A DNA stretch of 64,000 nucleotides from an uncultured Collinsella sp. (GTDB taxonomy: Bacteria; Actinomycetota; Coriobacteriia; Coriobacteriales; Coriobacteriaceae), in NCBI GenBank assembly GCA_958443615.1, contig CAUCLI010000001.1, positions 1 through 64,000 of the forward strand. The letters run 5' to 3'. Positions 8,719 to 17,535 of the stretch are shown piece by piece. The notes under the pieces are model-generated. The model was not told the origin of the DNA. It was given only the letters and a program-made list of their open reading frames with translations, and made no database searches. The position numbers and the translations under genes were made by a program. Numbering within the stretch: the first letter of the stretch is position 1; the number at the start of each line of letters is the position of its first letter.

Positions 8719-9883
8719 AAAGACCCACTATCTTCTCGCAATTCATTTGATCGCTAAACCTCGCTGCGTTCAACCGCGCCAAAGAGGTAATCCTCTCGAA
8801 GTCATGCGGCCCGTTCAGCAAGTCGTTCAGTACGTCGGCCAGACCTTTAGCCCCAAGGGCACTTTCATATATAAAGCCGTCGGCTCCATCGTGCACGATC
8901 TCCGGAAATGCGCCCGATCTGCTAACAACGGTAATCAATCCAGAAGCCTGAAACTCAACGACCGTACGACCAAAAGCTTCGTTTTCAGCACATGTCAGTC
9001 CGATGTCATAATGCGGAAGCACAGACCATACGTCCTCAACCTCTCCATGCAGGGTAACGCATTGAGTCAGACCATGATTCTCTAGAAAAGCTTCAATTTG
9101 TTTCTTTACCTCGATCGGACCTCCGCCATAGATGTCCAAGGTAACCCCCACCGAACCAGTGCTCACAAGCCTGTCGATTGCCCCGACTGCATCCCAAACA
9201 CCTTTCGAAGGTATATATCCACCAAGAAACACCGTCTTAGCTGATTGCTTTTCCCCCATTATTGGCGGCCGAGATCTCGCAATCTCACTGCGCGATGTAT
9301 CAACCCCATCGTAAATCACCCAAACCTTATCTTTATCAACACCCCGCATAATCCAATTATTCGCAACCGCTTGCGATATCGCAATATATGCATCGGTACC
9401 ACGGTCCATGTAATTCACAGGATCGCGGCGAAATGACCAACATTTAAAATATGTAAACGAATTCTCTCGCAAATGGTAAATGTGCTTTATTCCATGTTTT
9501 CTCGCAAGAGCTAGCCCGATATCGATTCTGGGTACATTTGAATGAATAATGTCAACCTTAGAGAAATCGATATTCTTTTCTGCAAGGCGCATCGACCTCT
9601 TATATCCGCACACATATCGCAAAAGCTCAAGCAGATACTTAATCGGTGCTTTCCATGCGCTATATGGAGGCGGAACCAAAAACGCCCCGTAACCAACAGC
9701 GATTGTAGTTGCTCCGGCCTTCTCGAGCTCAACGTTCAAATGATTGCGCTTTGCAGTCAGAACTACGCAGCGGAATTTTCGAGTCGAAACGAGGCGAGAG
9801 CAAAGCTCTACGAGTGCCTTGGCCGCGCCTCCCTCAGACTCTAAGCCCGACACGAATAAGACTGTCTTCAATTTCCCTTCCAT
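8684..9883 (-). CDS. GT4-type glycosyltransferase
   Basis: About 399 residues with two Rossmann halves. The N-terminal half begins KTVLFVSGLESEGGAAKAL, the glycine-rich acceptor loop of GT-B enzymes, and has HSNVPRIDIGLALA. The C-terminal half has VFLGGYIPSKGVWDAV, LDIYGGGP and the donor-binding ENEAFGRTVVEFQASG, the EX7E-like motif of family GT4. It should transfer a sugar from a nucleotide donor onto the lipid-linked repeat on the cytoplasmic face. The ATG at 9883 overlaps the HAD gene by a few bases and sits right after GAGGG. A nearby in-frame TTG with better spacing is an alternative start. Sugar specificity cannot be read from the sequence. Confidence 0.85.
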   Translation of the reverse strand: MEGKLKTVLFVSGLESEGGAAKALVELCSRLVSTRKFRCVVLTAKRNHLNVELEKAGATTIAVGYGAFLVPPPYSAWKAPIKYLLELLRYVCGYKRSMRLAEKNIDFSKVDIIHSNVPRIDIGLALARKHGIKHIYHLRENSFTYFKCWSFRRDPVNYMDRGTDAYIAISQAVANNWIMRGVDKDKVWVIYDGVDTSRSEIARSRPPIMGEKQSAKTVFLGGYIPSKGVWDAVGAIDRLVSTGSVGVTLDIYGGGPIEVKKQIEAFLENHGLTQCVTLHGEVEDVWSVLPHYDIGLTCAENEAFGRTVVEFQASGLITVVSRSGAFPEIVHDGADGFIYESALGAKGLADVLNDLLNGPHDFERITSLARLNAARFSDQMNCEKIVGLYEEIEKSRRAL

Positions 9884-9888
9884 CCCTC

Positions 9889-11796
9889 TTAGCCAGCAAG
9901 CTTTTTCATCGTTTTTAAAAGCCAAAGATACTGGCCCGAATGACCGAGAAGCCTTGTCACATACGCAGGCTTCCAATAACATGTTTTTATTTCCGAAACA
10001 AGGTGTTTTGGATCGAAAAGAGAACCGAAAAGCCCGCTTGAAGGATGCGCCAGATAACCGACCTCTTTATAAGAGACTACGCAATCGCCAAACCGCACCG
10101 CTTCCTCAATGCTTGGCTCGTTCCCAAGCCGATATAACCCATCTAACGCATCTCTCTTTGTAAATATCCCGTAACGGCTCCATTCGTTGGCAATATAATC
10201 TTTCACGAAGTCCAACGCAGCAGCCTGCACACCCATAAAAACTCTTGCGGATGAGCGCTCTTCTTCTAAATAGGGAGTGAGCACCACATCGCACCCGCCC
10301 TGGCTGTCCAGAGTATATCTTTCCGCCGATCCATGGGGTGCTGTGAACACCGATTCAAGCAGGGCGTTAAACCAGCCTTCATCCTTCTCAAGAAGTGAGC
10401 CGGATTCCCCTTGGAACAGGAATCCGGACATTGGTTGTCTTTCTCTCCAACTCGATTCAGAAGACACCCCGAGATACAGACCGCTTATGCTTATATCGAG
10501 ACCGATGCTGTCCACAAGTTCGGATATGGCATGCTGTATACTCCCCCTCCAGCCCAAATCGACCAGCACGACATTCTTCTCATCTTTAAATATTTCGCTA
10601 TAGTATGCTGATGCAGCCTCAAACTCTTGCTTCGAATTATTCTTTATCTTCTCGGTCAACAACTCGTATACCGAAAGAAACACCTCATTCTTTTCGATCC
10701 CCTCGCTTAGAAATGGTGTCTCCTCATTTAATCCGAGACCGAACATCGTGTCGTACACCTCAGACCGTTGGACGCCGAGCCGACTTAACATCTCCCTTAA
10801 AGCCGTCTCCCTTCCGAGCCCTATAAGACCGGGAAGCTCCCCCACAGAGCCAACTTTCCAAAGCAGCGGGACCGTTGTTGCCCTACGCGACGCCAGCAGA
10901 TAATCCGTTTCTTCTTGTGGGTACAGGGCTTGGTAGGCGCGGCGAATGAGATATCCATCTCTGGCGACAAAAAATAGTTTTTTGGTTCCAATTTCCCTTT
11001 TTTTCTCGTGTATCCATCTGCAAAAACTTATTAAGAGCGGGCCGAACACGCAATAGCCGGCAGCTATCGCGGGATCATCATTTACGCCTTTCCTAAAGCT
11101 CATTTCTATATCCCGCGAAGAATCCGCCTTCATCCTACGACGTATTTTCCCTCTCATCGATTCCAGCGGTGATATAATTTCTCCGCTCCTAATCAGATGG
11201 GCTTTGACACCTGCTCTTCTCGCCATGAGATAATCAGATTTGAAATTGTCTCCAACGTGCGTCAACTCGTCCGCTTCGACTCCAATTGCTTTAGCTGCAA
11301 TCGAAAAAAGCTTTCCGGAGCATTTCGTGTAGCCGCATTCACTTGAGACAAAGAGTGCTTCATAACCAGTAATACCGCACTTTCTCAGCATCTCCTCCAG
11401 TATCTCGCTCGGAAGATACATGTCTGAAATCAGAATCACTCGACCACAATCTGTTAACGCCTTTTTATATAAATTGACACCACCCGTTATTGGATAGCAC
11501 ATGTCGATTTCAGCCCTGGCTTCAAGATTCTTGTATAACTCGGCTTCGGCTCGCCCACGTATGCGAGCATACTCGGAATAAATATCTTCCAGAGTCAGGC
11601 GCTCTTGCCCCACACGATCAATCGCTCTCGCCTCAGCCTCTATACGAATATCTTTGAATGCAGAGGCGCCATCTACCCCGTCGTTCAGCGCGCGATACGC
11701 AATCGCATCAATCATTCTTTCAGGGGAACCGCAGATTCTCCCGACTAGAGTGTCAAAAATATCAAAGGAGGCAACTTGCGTCATGGATCCCTTCAT
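9889..11796 (-). CDS. Large HAD-superfamily protein of glycan cluster
   Basis: About 635 residues. The first 230 form a HAD hydrolase fold: motif I SFDIFDTLVGR (D-x-D replaced by DIFDT, the COG5610-type form), motif II VILISDMYLP, motif III lysine near YTKCSGK, motif IV THVGDNFKSD. A long C-terminal part of about 400 residues follows, with FFVARDGYLIRRAY, LASRRATTVP and VLVDLGWRGSIQHAI. Proteins of this architecture recur in capsule and O-antigen clusters, but their substrate is not established to my knowledge. The ATG at 11796 has AAGGCGG upstream; another in-frame ATG lies 4 codons later behind GAAGGGATCC. A phosphatase or phosphoglycosyl-linked modification is inference. Confidence 0.75.
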   Translation of the reverse strand: MKGSMTQVASFDIFDTLVGRICGSPERMIDAIAYRALNDGVDGASAFKDIRIEAEARAIDRVGQERLTLEDIYSEYARIRGRAEAELYKNLEARAEIDMCYPITGGVNLYKKALTDCGRVILISDMYLPSEILEEMLRKCGITGYEALFVSSECGYTKCSGKLFSIAAKAIGVEADELTHVGDNFKSDYLMARRAGVKAHLIRSGEIISPLESMRGKIRRRMKADSSRDIEMSFRKGVNDDPAIAAGYCVFGPLLISFCRWIHEKKREIGTKKLFFVARDGYLIRRAYQALYPQEETDYLLASRRATTVPLLWKVGSVGELPGLIGLGRETALREMLSRLGVQRSEVYDTMFGLGLNEETPFLSEGIEKNEVFLSVYELLTEKIKNNSKQEFEAASAYYSEIFKDEKNVVLVDLGWRGSIQHAISELVDSIGLDISISGLYLGVSSESSWRERQPMSGFLFQGESGSLLEKDEGWFNALLESVFTAPHGSAERYTLDSQGGCDVVLTPYLEEERSSARVFMGVQAAALDFVKDYIANEWSRYGIFTKRDALDGLYRLGNEPSIEEAVRFGDCVVSYKEVGYLAHPSSGLFGSLFDPKHLVSEIKTCYWKPAYVTRLLGHSGQYLWLLKTMKKLAG

Positions 11797-11809
11797 TCCT
11801 AAACCGCCT

Positions 11810-12922
11810 TCACTGCATCTCGTATATGCTTTGCAGCCTCGTGCGCATGCACTCACTATCATAGGACGTGCCCGCGACAGCATTCAATCCCTGCATGCGA
11901 TCGGTCGCGCCGCTGAGTGCCCTGCTCGACAGCTCATCTTCCCATACATCAATCCGATCGAGGGACAATTTAGTTACCTGCGCATCGACAGAGACGGGTT
12001 GAGGAACAGATTCAGAAACTATGCAGGGCAATCCGTTGCAGAGTGCCTCCACCAGCGCGAAGGGAGCACCCTCAAATAAGCTGGGCATCGTCATCGCATC
12101 TAATGCACACAGAAAATCTTCCGGAACAGATGTGGCACCCGGCATACTTACGTACGACGCGACAGACCTTCTAGCCGCTTCCTTTTTAACCTCCCCAAAC
12201 ATTGCGCCGGTGCCAACCAAAAGCAACCTCGCGTTAATGCCTGCTTTTAATAAATCTTCAAGCAGATTTAACTGGAATACAGGATTTTTCTGTTCCGATA
12301 TTCGCCCAACCGAACCAAATACAAAAACCTCATTCCCGATTCCGAGGCTCTCTCGAACGCGATGCCGAGCGTCAGCATCGAACCTAAACCGCTGAACGTC
12401 TATTCCGTTGCATATCACCTCAAAAGTTTTATCGTCAAAAATATAATGCCCCGCCTCACTTGAGCATGCGATTCTTTTATCCACTTGTCTAGTAAACAGC
12501 ATCTTGCCTATAAAGTGAGCGCACGTCTTGATCGTCCTCGATCCAGATCCAAATGAAGTGTTATGTGAGTGAGCAACACATAATCTGACGCCCATACCCT
12601 TCGCAACCGCAGCGTATATAAGGCCGAGTCCGTTCATTGCATTAACGTGAACTATATCGGGTTTTTGCTGCTTGATTATTTTTCGCCAAGCTGTAACCCC
12701 TGTTACATATCTCTTCAACAAGCTCGGTTTGTAACCTTTATATAAACAGAATCGCGATACACCGAGCGCCTCGAGCTCTTCATCGTAAGCATCGGACCAG
12801 TCGTGAACCGAGAATATGGAAACCGTAAACTCACGCTGATCGAAACCTCGTATGGCGTTCATGATGAAAGACTCGATGCCCCCAAGCCCCCAAGCCTCAG
12901 CATAGTACAGGATTTTTCTCAT
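11810..12922 (-). CDS. GT4-type glycosyltransferase
   Basis: 370 residues. N-terminal KILYYAEAWGLGGIESFIMN with the GGIE loop typical of EpsF/CapM-like GT4 enzymes, VHVNAMNGLGL, and CVAHSHNTSF, all in the acceptor half. The donor half has VFGSVGRISEQKNP, LLLVGTGAMFGEVKK and MPSLFEGAPFALVEALCNG, which supplies the EX7E glutamates. Predicted cytoplasmic transferase extending the lipid-linked oligosaccharide. It follows the GT2 gene with a 40-nt gap and ends 13 nt before the HAD gene start, so it is in the same operon. AT-rich codon use like its neighbours. Donor and linkage unknown. Confidence 0.87.
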   Translation of the reverse strand: MRKILYYAEAWGLGGIESFIMNAIRGFDQREFTVSIFSVHDWSDAYDEELEALGVSRFCLYKGYKPSLLKRYVTGVTAWRKIIKQQKPDIVHVNAMNGLGLIYAAVAKGMGVRLCVAHSHNTSFGSGSRTIKTCAHFIGKMLFTRQVDKRIACSSEAGHYIFDDKTFEVICNGIDVQRFRFDADARHRVRESLGIGNEVFVFGSVGRISEQKNPVFQLNLLEDLLKAGINARLLLVGTGAMFGEVKKEAARRSVASYVSMPGATSVPEDFLCALDAMTMPSLFEGAPFALVEALCNGLPCIVSESVPQPVSVDAQVTKLSLDRIDVWEDELSSRALSGATDRMQGLNAVAGTSYDSECMRTRLQSIYEMQ

Positions 12923-12962
12923 CTATATTCTCCAGTTGCTCGATCGGCCTATCTCGATCAGC

Positions 12963-13784
12963 CTATCTTCTAAGCATTTTTTTATAAATAAAATCTCTGA
13001 CTGAATTCGGCAACAACGCGACTGTCGAATTGGCACAAGTCCTTACGACGAAGTCCCATGGAGAGTACCAGCCCTCTTGTAGCTGCAAAAAATTAAAGGA
13101 AATCATATCCTTGAGGTATGAAGGGCCACCGCGACGCATATATGCATCGGCATTCACACGCATGCGCACTAAAGCCTGTTGTATATTGAACCCTCTATAA
13201 CCTCTTTTCAGGAGCCTGATGAACAGATCGTAATCCTCGGCAAACCGAATATTCCTATAGCCACCAACGGCAAGAAGGCATTCCTTCTTGGTAGCGAAGG
13301 CTGGATGAGCAAACGGGCTCCTTTTTTTTGCAAACGCCTCAATTTCATTTGAGGTCTGAGGCAAAATCCTCAGCGCATCACACCTCATCGGATTATCGGA
13401 AAACTCCCAAACGTTGCATCCGACCATATCGTAGCCATCGTTCAGCAATCTAATCTCTTCCTCGCATCGATTGAGATCAGATATGTCATCGGCGTCCATT
13501 CGAACAATAAAGTCATATTGACACATCGCAAGGCCCTCGTTCAGTGCAGGGCCCAAGCCACCGTTTCGATCCAAAGCCTTAACAAGCAGAAGTCCTGGAT
13601 AGCGAGTGTCAAAATCTCTTATTGAATTCTGCAATCCTTGGTCAATCGGCCCATCTATTACAAGAACTATTTCACCAGGGGGTAGGCTTTGCTGCGCCAT
13701 TGATTCCAAGGCAAGCGCAAGCCACTCCGCCCTATCCCCATGGTATACCGACATCAAAACGGAATACGGCTTGTTTGACATCAT
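12963..13784 (-). CDS. GT2-family glycosyltransferase
   Basis: About 273 residues with a GT-A fold: PYSVLMSVYHGDRAEWLALA at the N-terminus, IVLVIDGP, a NGGLGPALNEGL loop, the metal-binding MDADDISD, and FAEDYDLFIRLLKRG containing the ED(Y) catalytic-base region. It resembles AmsE-like capsule transferases that add an early sugar to the primer made by the initiating transferase. The ATG at 13784 is chosen; a GTG 3 codons upstream and an ATG directly after it are alternatives, none with a clear ribosome site. It is first in the AT-rich part of the operon, just after the GC-richer sugar transferase gene. Confidence 0.85.
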   Translation of the reverse strand: MMSNKPYSVLMSVYHGDRAEWLALALESMAQQSLPPGEIVLVIDGPIDQGLQNSIRDFDTRYPGLLLVKALDRNGGLGPALNEGLAMCQYDFIVRMDADDISDLNRCEEEIRLLNDGYDMVGCNVWEFSDNPMRCDALRILPQTSNEIEAFAKKRSPFAHPAFATKKECLLAVGGYRNIRFAEDYDLFIRLLKRGYRGFNIQQALVRMRVNADAYMRRGGPSYLKDMISFNFLQLQEGWYSPWDFVVRTCANSTVALLPNSVRDFIYKKMLRR

Positions 13785-13812
13785 TGAACCCACAACCTAA
13801 GACCCGTTGGTA

Positions 13813-14517
13813 CTACTGCCCGCTTTTCATCGCCCTAAACGTTCTAGCAAAAATGCGCAAGTCGAGCGCGAAGCTCGCATGCCTCACGTAGAACAGCTCC
13901 AGCATCTGCCTATCGCCGTTCTCCCATGTTGCGTTATTGCGCTCGGTCACCTGCCACCATCCGGTGATGCCTGGCTTCACCGACAAAAACTCGTCGCGGG
14001 CGTTACCAAACTCATACGTTTCCTCAATCGTTACCGGCCTGGGTCCGATCACAGATAAATCGCCGGTTAGCACATTGAGAAACTGGGGCAGCTCATCCAG
14101 GCTGGTGTTGCGCAGAAATCTGCCAATGCACGTGATGCGCGGGTCATCATCGACCTTCTGTTCGCGCTCCCACTGCTCCAGCTGTTCGGGAGTCATATAT
14201 CGTTCGGGATTGGTGTGCGCATCCGTCACCATGGAGCGAATCTTCCAAATGCGGATCTTCTTGCCATTCAGGCCAATGCGCTCTTGGCGAAAAAACGGGG
14301 CGCCAGGGGAATCAAACACCACGAGCAGGCACAAAACCGCGACAGGCAGGGCGAGAACCGCGCAGACCACAGCACTGAACACAATGTCGAACAAGCGCTT
14401 TACAAAACGATATCCCGCGCCACCAGGCTTGGGCGCGGGGACCGTATCGTCCGGTGGCGGGACGCGGAAATCTCCCCGCTTTGCCACACGAGGGTGAGCG
14501 GCCTGCTCCCCACTCAT
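13813..14517 (-). CDS. Initiating sugar-phosphate transferase (WbaP/WcaJ type)
   Basis: The bacterial sugar transferase domain puts the first sugar-1-phosphate onto undecaprenyl phosphate, starting each glycan repeat. Visible are a basic segment plus one hydrophobic re-entrant helix, RFVKRLFDIVFSAVVCAVLA, then FFRQERIGLNGKKIRIWKIR, TSLDELPQFLNVLTGDLSV with the catalytic DE, IGPRP, and VKPGITGWWQV at the end. It is the short monotopic form without the CoA-binding or polytopic N-terminus. I chose the ATG at 14517 because GAGGGG lies 7 nt upstream. The frame extends to 14637, and GTG or ATG codons at 14544-14556 are also plausible. Composition is nearer the genome average than the genes that follow. 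Confidence 0.9.
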   Translation of the reverse strand: MSGEQAAHPRVAKRGDFRVPPPDDTVPAPKPGGAGYRFVKRLFDIVFSAVVCAVLALPVAVLCLLVVFDSPGAPFFRQERIGLNGKKIRIWKIRSMVTDAHTNPERYMTPEQLEQWEREQKVDDDPRITCIGRFLRNTSLDELPQFLNVLTGDLSVIGPRPVTIEETYEFGNARDEFLSVKPGITGWWQVTERNNATWENGDRQMLELFYVRHASFALDLRIFARTFRAMKSGQ

Positions 14518-14584
14518 GTCCTCACCCCTCGTGAGATCTCTCATCTCGGCCACGGGCACTTCCCCCCTTTGGTCGATTCGAGTC

Positions 14585-15097
14585 TTATTTCTTGGATACA
14601 ATCTCCAACCCGACTCGAATCGTTTTATGTCGTCCAAACATGTCCATATCCACCCATGCCAGGCGCTTGTGGCGGTCTATCCGCGCAATCCGTGCCTCGT
14701 GACCCTTGAGCGGGCCACGAATCACTGTCACGCGATCCCCTTCGATGACGCCCTCGCTCATCTCCATCACATGTGTGTCCACGTTTGTGGTGGCGTTGAT
14801 CCAGGCAAGCTCATCGGCGGTAAGGGGCAAACACGTATCGCCTGCAGATGTGAGCATGCGGGTAAATGCGGGCACGCGCCCGAGGACCTCGCGGACTTGT
14901 TCCGGTGTGCTCGTCTGCACAAACACGTAGCCTGGATACAGCTTTTCCAATATGCGGTGCCACTGGCCAGACTTTCGATGCATGATCTCGCGCTTGGGGA
15001 CAAAGCAGTCCTCAACATCCCCTTGCGCGATTTTAGCTATCAGCGCCGCGGCCCTGTCCTCCTGGCCACCAATCACCTGAACTACAAATACACCCAT
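14585..15097 (-). CDS. LoaP/NusG-paralogue transcription antiterminator
   Basis: 170 residues with the NusG architecture: an NGN domain from the N-terminus (VQVIGGQEDRAAALI, CFVPKREIMHRKSGQWH, LYPGYVFVQ, VPAFTRML), a linker, and a C-terminal KOW domain (GDRVTVIRGPLKGHEARIAR through AWVDMDMFGRHKTIRVGLEI). Specialised NusG paralogues such as LoaP, UpxY and RfaH commonly head long polysaccharide operons and suppress premature termination within them. As the first gene of the leftward operon running to 5975, it most likely regulates that operon. LoaP is the closest fit; assignment within the specialised paralogues is inference. The housekeeping nusG, normally beside secE, is not in this window. 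Confidence 0.85.
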   Translation of the reverse strand: MGVFVVQVIGGQEDRAAALIAKIAQGDVEDCFVPKREIMHRKSGQWHRILEKLYPGYVFVQTSTPEQVREVLGRVPAFTRMLTSAGDTCLPLTADELAWINATTNVDTHVMEMSEGVIEGDRVTVIRGPLKGHEARIARIDRHKRLAWVDMDMFGRHKTIRVGLEIVSKK

Positions 15098-15389
15098 TGC
15101 AGCAACACCATTTCCGTACGGCTACGCCCTGGCCCGTGAAACCACAAGCTTGAGCCGCCATACTGCAGCGATACATATTCAAACCCCCAACCGCTCGCAG
15201 CAACGCGCGCTGGGCGACGATTACCGGCAATCGGAATATGTGTGGAAAATAGTGTAACTCATAAGACAGTATTTCTCTTTTTCCATTCGAGGTAGAGATA
15301 TGTAACCGCGCGTCTACACATATCGTGCGAAAGCGCAGCTATACGAGCGAGTACAATGTCTGACACCTATATATCAGTGTGGAGGACTT
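15098..15389. promoter_or_regulatory. Divergent promoter and leader region
   Basis: These 292 bases separate loaP (leftward) from the DUF4012 gene (rightward) and must hold both promoters. Rightward, TACAAT at 15352-15357 is a fair -10 without a convincing -35, and GGAGG stands before the ATG at 15390. Leftward, about 150 bases of GC-rich leader precede loaP and could hold the RNA element LoaP-type factors recognise, but I could not fold one convincingly by eye. Confidence 0.4.
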
Positions 15390-17531
15390 ATGCCTGTTGA
15401 CAACAACATGCCTCATGGCAACCACTTTGCCTCGAATGGACCACGCCCGCGCGGCGCAGGATCAAGCGCTGACGGCAATCGCCGCATGCCCGCTCCGGAT
15501 ACCACCGAGGCGTTCATGATGGCGAGCCGCAGCGGTAGGACCGCCAAACCGGCTCCGGCGCATCCCGTAGCCAACCCCGGCGCGAGGACGAGCATGGGCG
15601 GGCAGAGCTCCCATCATCAGCAAAGCAACACGTACCAGCAGCAGGGACGCGCATACGCGACTGGCGGCTCACCGTACGGCGCCGCCCAGGCTAGTTCGAC
15701 CAGAAACGCGTACTCCACCGGTGGAGACTCTGAACCCAAGAAGGGTAAGGGCAAAATTGTCGCCCTGGTTGTGGGCCTCGTAGTCCTCGCCGTCGTGGCG
15801 TTTGGCGGCACCACGGGCTTTTTCCTCTATAAGGACGCCAAGAACTTGATGGCCCAATCCGGCACGCTCATGTCTGAGGTGTCGTCCATGAAGGATTACC
15901 TCAAGAACGGCGAGGGCGAGCAGCTCAACGCCACCGCCGGCACCGTTGCCGAGCAGATCGCCTCCATGCGCGATACCGTGAATGGCCCCGCATGGACCAT
16001 CGCGAGCTTCATCCCCGTGTACGGCGAGGACATCAAGCTCGTGCGCGGGGTCATGGAGCAGGCCGATATCTTGGCCCAAGACGCTATGTTGCCGGCTTGC
16101 GCCCAGCTCGAGGACTTCAAGCTCGGCGACCTCCTTTCCGACGGCGCGGTGAACCTCCCCATGCTCAAGGAGCTCATCGCCACCATTCAGGACGTCGAAC
16201 CTGTTGTGACTTCCAGCATCGATGCGATCGAAGGTCTTCCCGAGCCTCACATCGGCAAGGTCAAAGAGCTCATGGCAAAGGTGACAGAGCCGATGGCAAC
16301 CGCCAAGTCCGCCCTCTCCAACATCAACGAGATTGCACCCCTGCTCCCCCAGATGCTGGGCGATGGCGGTACGCGCACGTACCTCCTCATGGCGCAGCAG
16401 AACGCCGAGCTGCGTGCCACGGGCGGTCTGCCCGGGTCCATCGGCCCGCTCATTGTTGAAAACGGCAAGATTACCGTCGGAGAGTTTGTTGCGGGCAGCA
16501 CCAACTTCTCCACCGAGGCCAACATGCACGGTGAGGTCACCGCTGAGGAAAACGCCCTGTTCTCCGACCGCATGGCGACCCGCATCACCGATACCAATTT
16601 CAACCCTGATTTCCCGCGTGTCGCACACTTCGCCAAGGGCCTGTACGAGGCAGGTACCGGTCAAAAGGTCGACGGCGTGATCGCCATCGACCCGGTGTTC
16701 CTCCAGTATCTGCTCTCGCTCGCCGGCGGCGTGGACGTTGCGGGCATCAACGTGAATGGCGACAACGCCGCCGCGCTCATGCTGCACGACGCCTACAACA
16801 TGCTCAGCGTCGAGCAGACTGACCAGTTCTTCTCCGGTGTGGCGGGCCTGGCGTTCAAGCAGATCATGGGCAACCTCGGCGAAGTCGGGTTCTCCAACCT
16901 CTTCACGACGCTCGGCCGCGGCATCGCCGAGCACCGATTCCTCGCCTGGATGGAGAATCCCGATGAGGAGGAGCTCATGACCCTCATGGGGTGTTCCGGC
17001 GCCCTCAAGGACGACCCCGCCGAACCCGAGCTGGGCGTGTACTTCGCCGACGAAACTTGGTCAAAGATCAGCTGGTACTTCTCCAGCAACACCCATGTTG
17101 ACGAGGGCGTCAAGAACAGCGATGGCACCACCTCCTACCATGTGACCACCACCATGACGAACAACCTCACCCTCGCTGAGGCCGCCAACCAAGTCGACTA
17201 CATCACGGGTTACCACCCCAACAAGAAGGACCGCGCGGGCATGTTCATGCACGTGTACCTGGTGGCGCCGGCGGGCGGCTCCATCTCGAACATCACCACC
17301 GAGGGCGGCGATTTCTCTCCCCAGCCCTTCACCGAGATGCCGTACAACCAGTGGACCTTCTTCACCGCGAGCCCCGTTCTGGCGGGCGGCGAGACCATCA
17401 CGATCTCCTACGACGTGACGGTTTCCACCGAGGCGGAGCAGCCCCTCATGGTCCGCACCACGCCGACGGCGCAGGTCGTTGCCGGTTGGGGTGCCAACGA
17501 GGCGGACCCTCAGCCCGAGGCGGCGGAGTAG
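15390..17531 (+). CDS. DUF4012-domain envelope protein
   Basis: 713 residues: a polar Gly/Ser/Gln-rich cytoplasmic N-terminus of about 115 residues, a basic stretch KKGKGK, one transmembrane helix near residues 122-148, then a large extracellular domain of the DUF4012 type. Family markers include TRTYLLMAQQNAELRATGGL, GSIGPLIVENGKI, AKGLYEAGTGQKVDGVIAID and LLSLAGGVDVAG. DUF4012 proteins are common in actinobacteria next to polysaccharide or cell-wall genes; their activity is unknown. GGAGG 7 nt upstream supports the start. The next gene begins 5 nt after the stop, forming a two-gene unit divergent from the glycan operon. A role in handling surface glycan is contextual inference only. Confidence 0.85.
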   Translation: MPVDNNMPHGNHFASNGPRPRGAGSSADGNRRMPAPDTTEAFMMASRSGRTAKPAPAHPVANPGARTSMGGQSSHHQQSNTYQQQGRAYATGGSPYGAAQASSTRNAYSTGGDSEPKKGKGKIVALVVGLVVLAVVAFGGTTGFFLYKDAKNLMAQSGTLMSEVSSMKDYLKNGEGEQLNATAGTVAEQIASMRDTVNGPAWTIASFIPVYGEDIKLVRGVMEQADILAQDAMLPACAQLEDFKLGDLLSDGAVNLPMLKELIATIQDVEPVVTSSIDAIEGLPEPHIGKVKELMAKVTEPMATAKSALSNINEIAPLLPQMLGDGGTRTYLLMAQQNAELRATGGLPGSIGPLIVENGKITVGEFVAGSTNFSTEANMHGEVTAEENALFSDRMATRITDTNFNPDFPRVAHFAKGLYEAGTGQKVDGVIAIDPVFLQYLLSLAGGVDVAGINVNGDNAAALMLHDAYNMLSVEQTDQFFSGVAGLAFKQIMGNLGEVGFSNLFTTLGRGIAEHRFLAWMENPDEEELMTLMGCSGALKDDPAEPELGVYFADETWSKISWYFSSNTHVDEGVKNSDGTTSYHVTTTMTNNLTLAEAANQVDYITGYHPNKKDRAGMFMHVYLVAPAGGSISNITTEGGDFSPQPFTEMPYNQWTFFTASPVLAGGETITISYDVTVSTEAEQPLMVRTTPTAQVVAGWGANEADPQPEAAE

Positions 17532-17535
17532 CACT

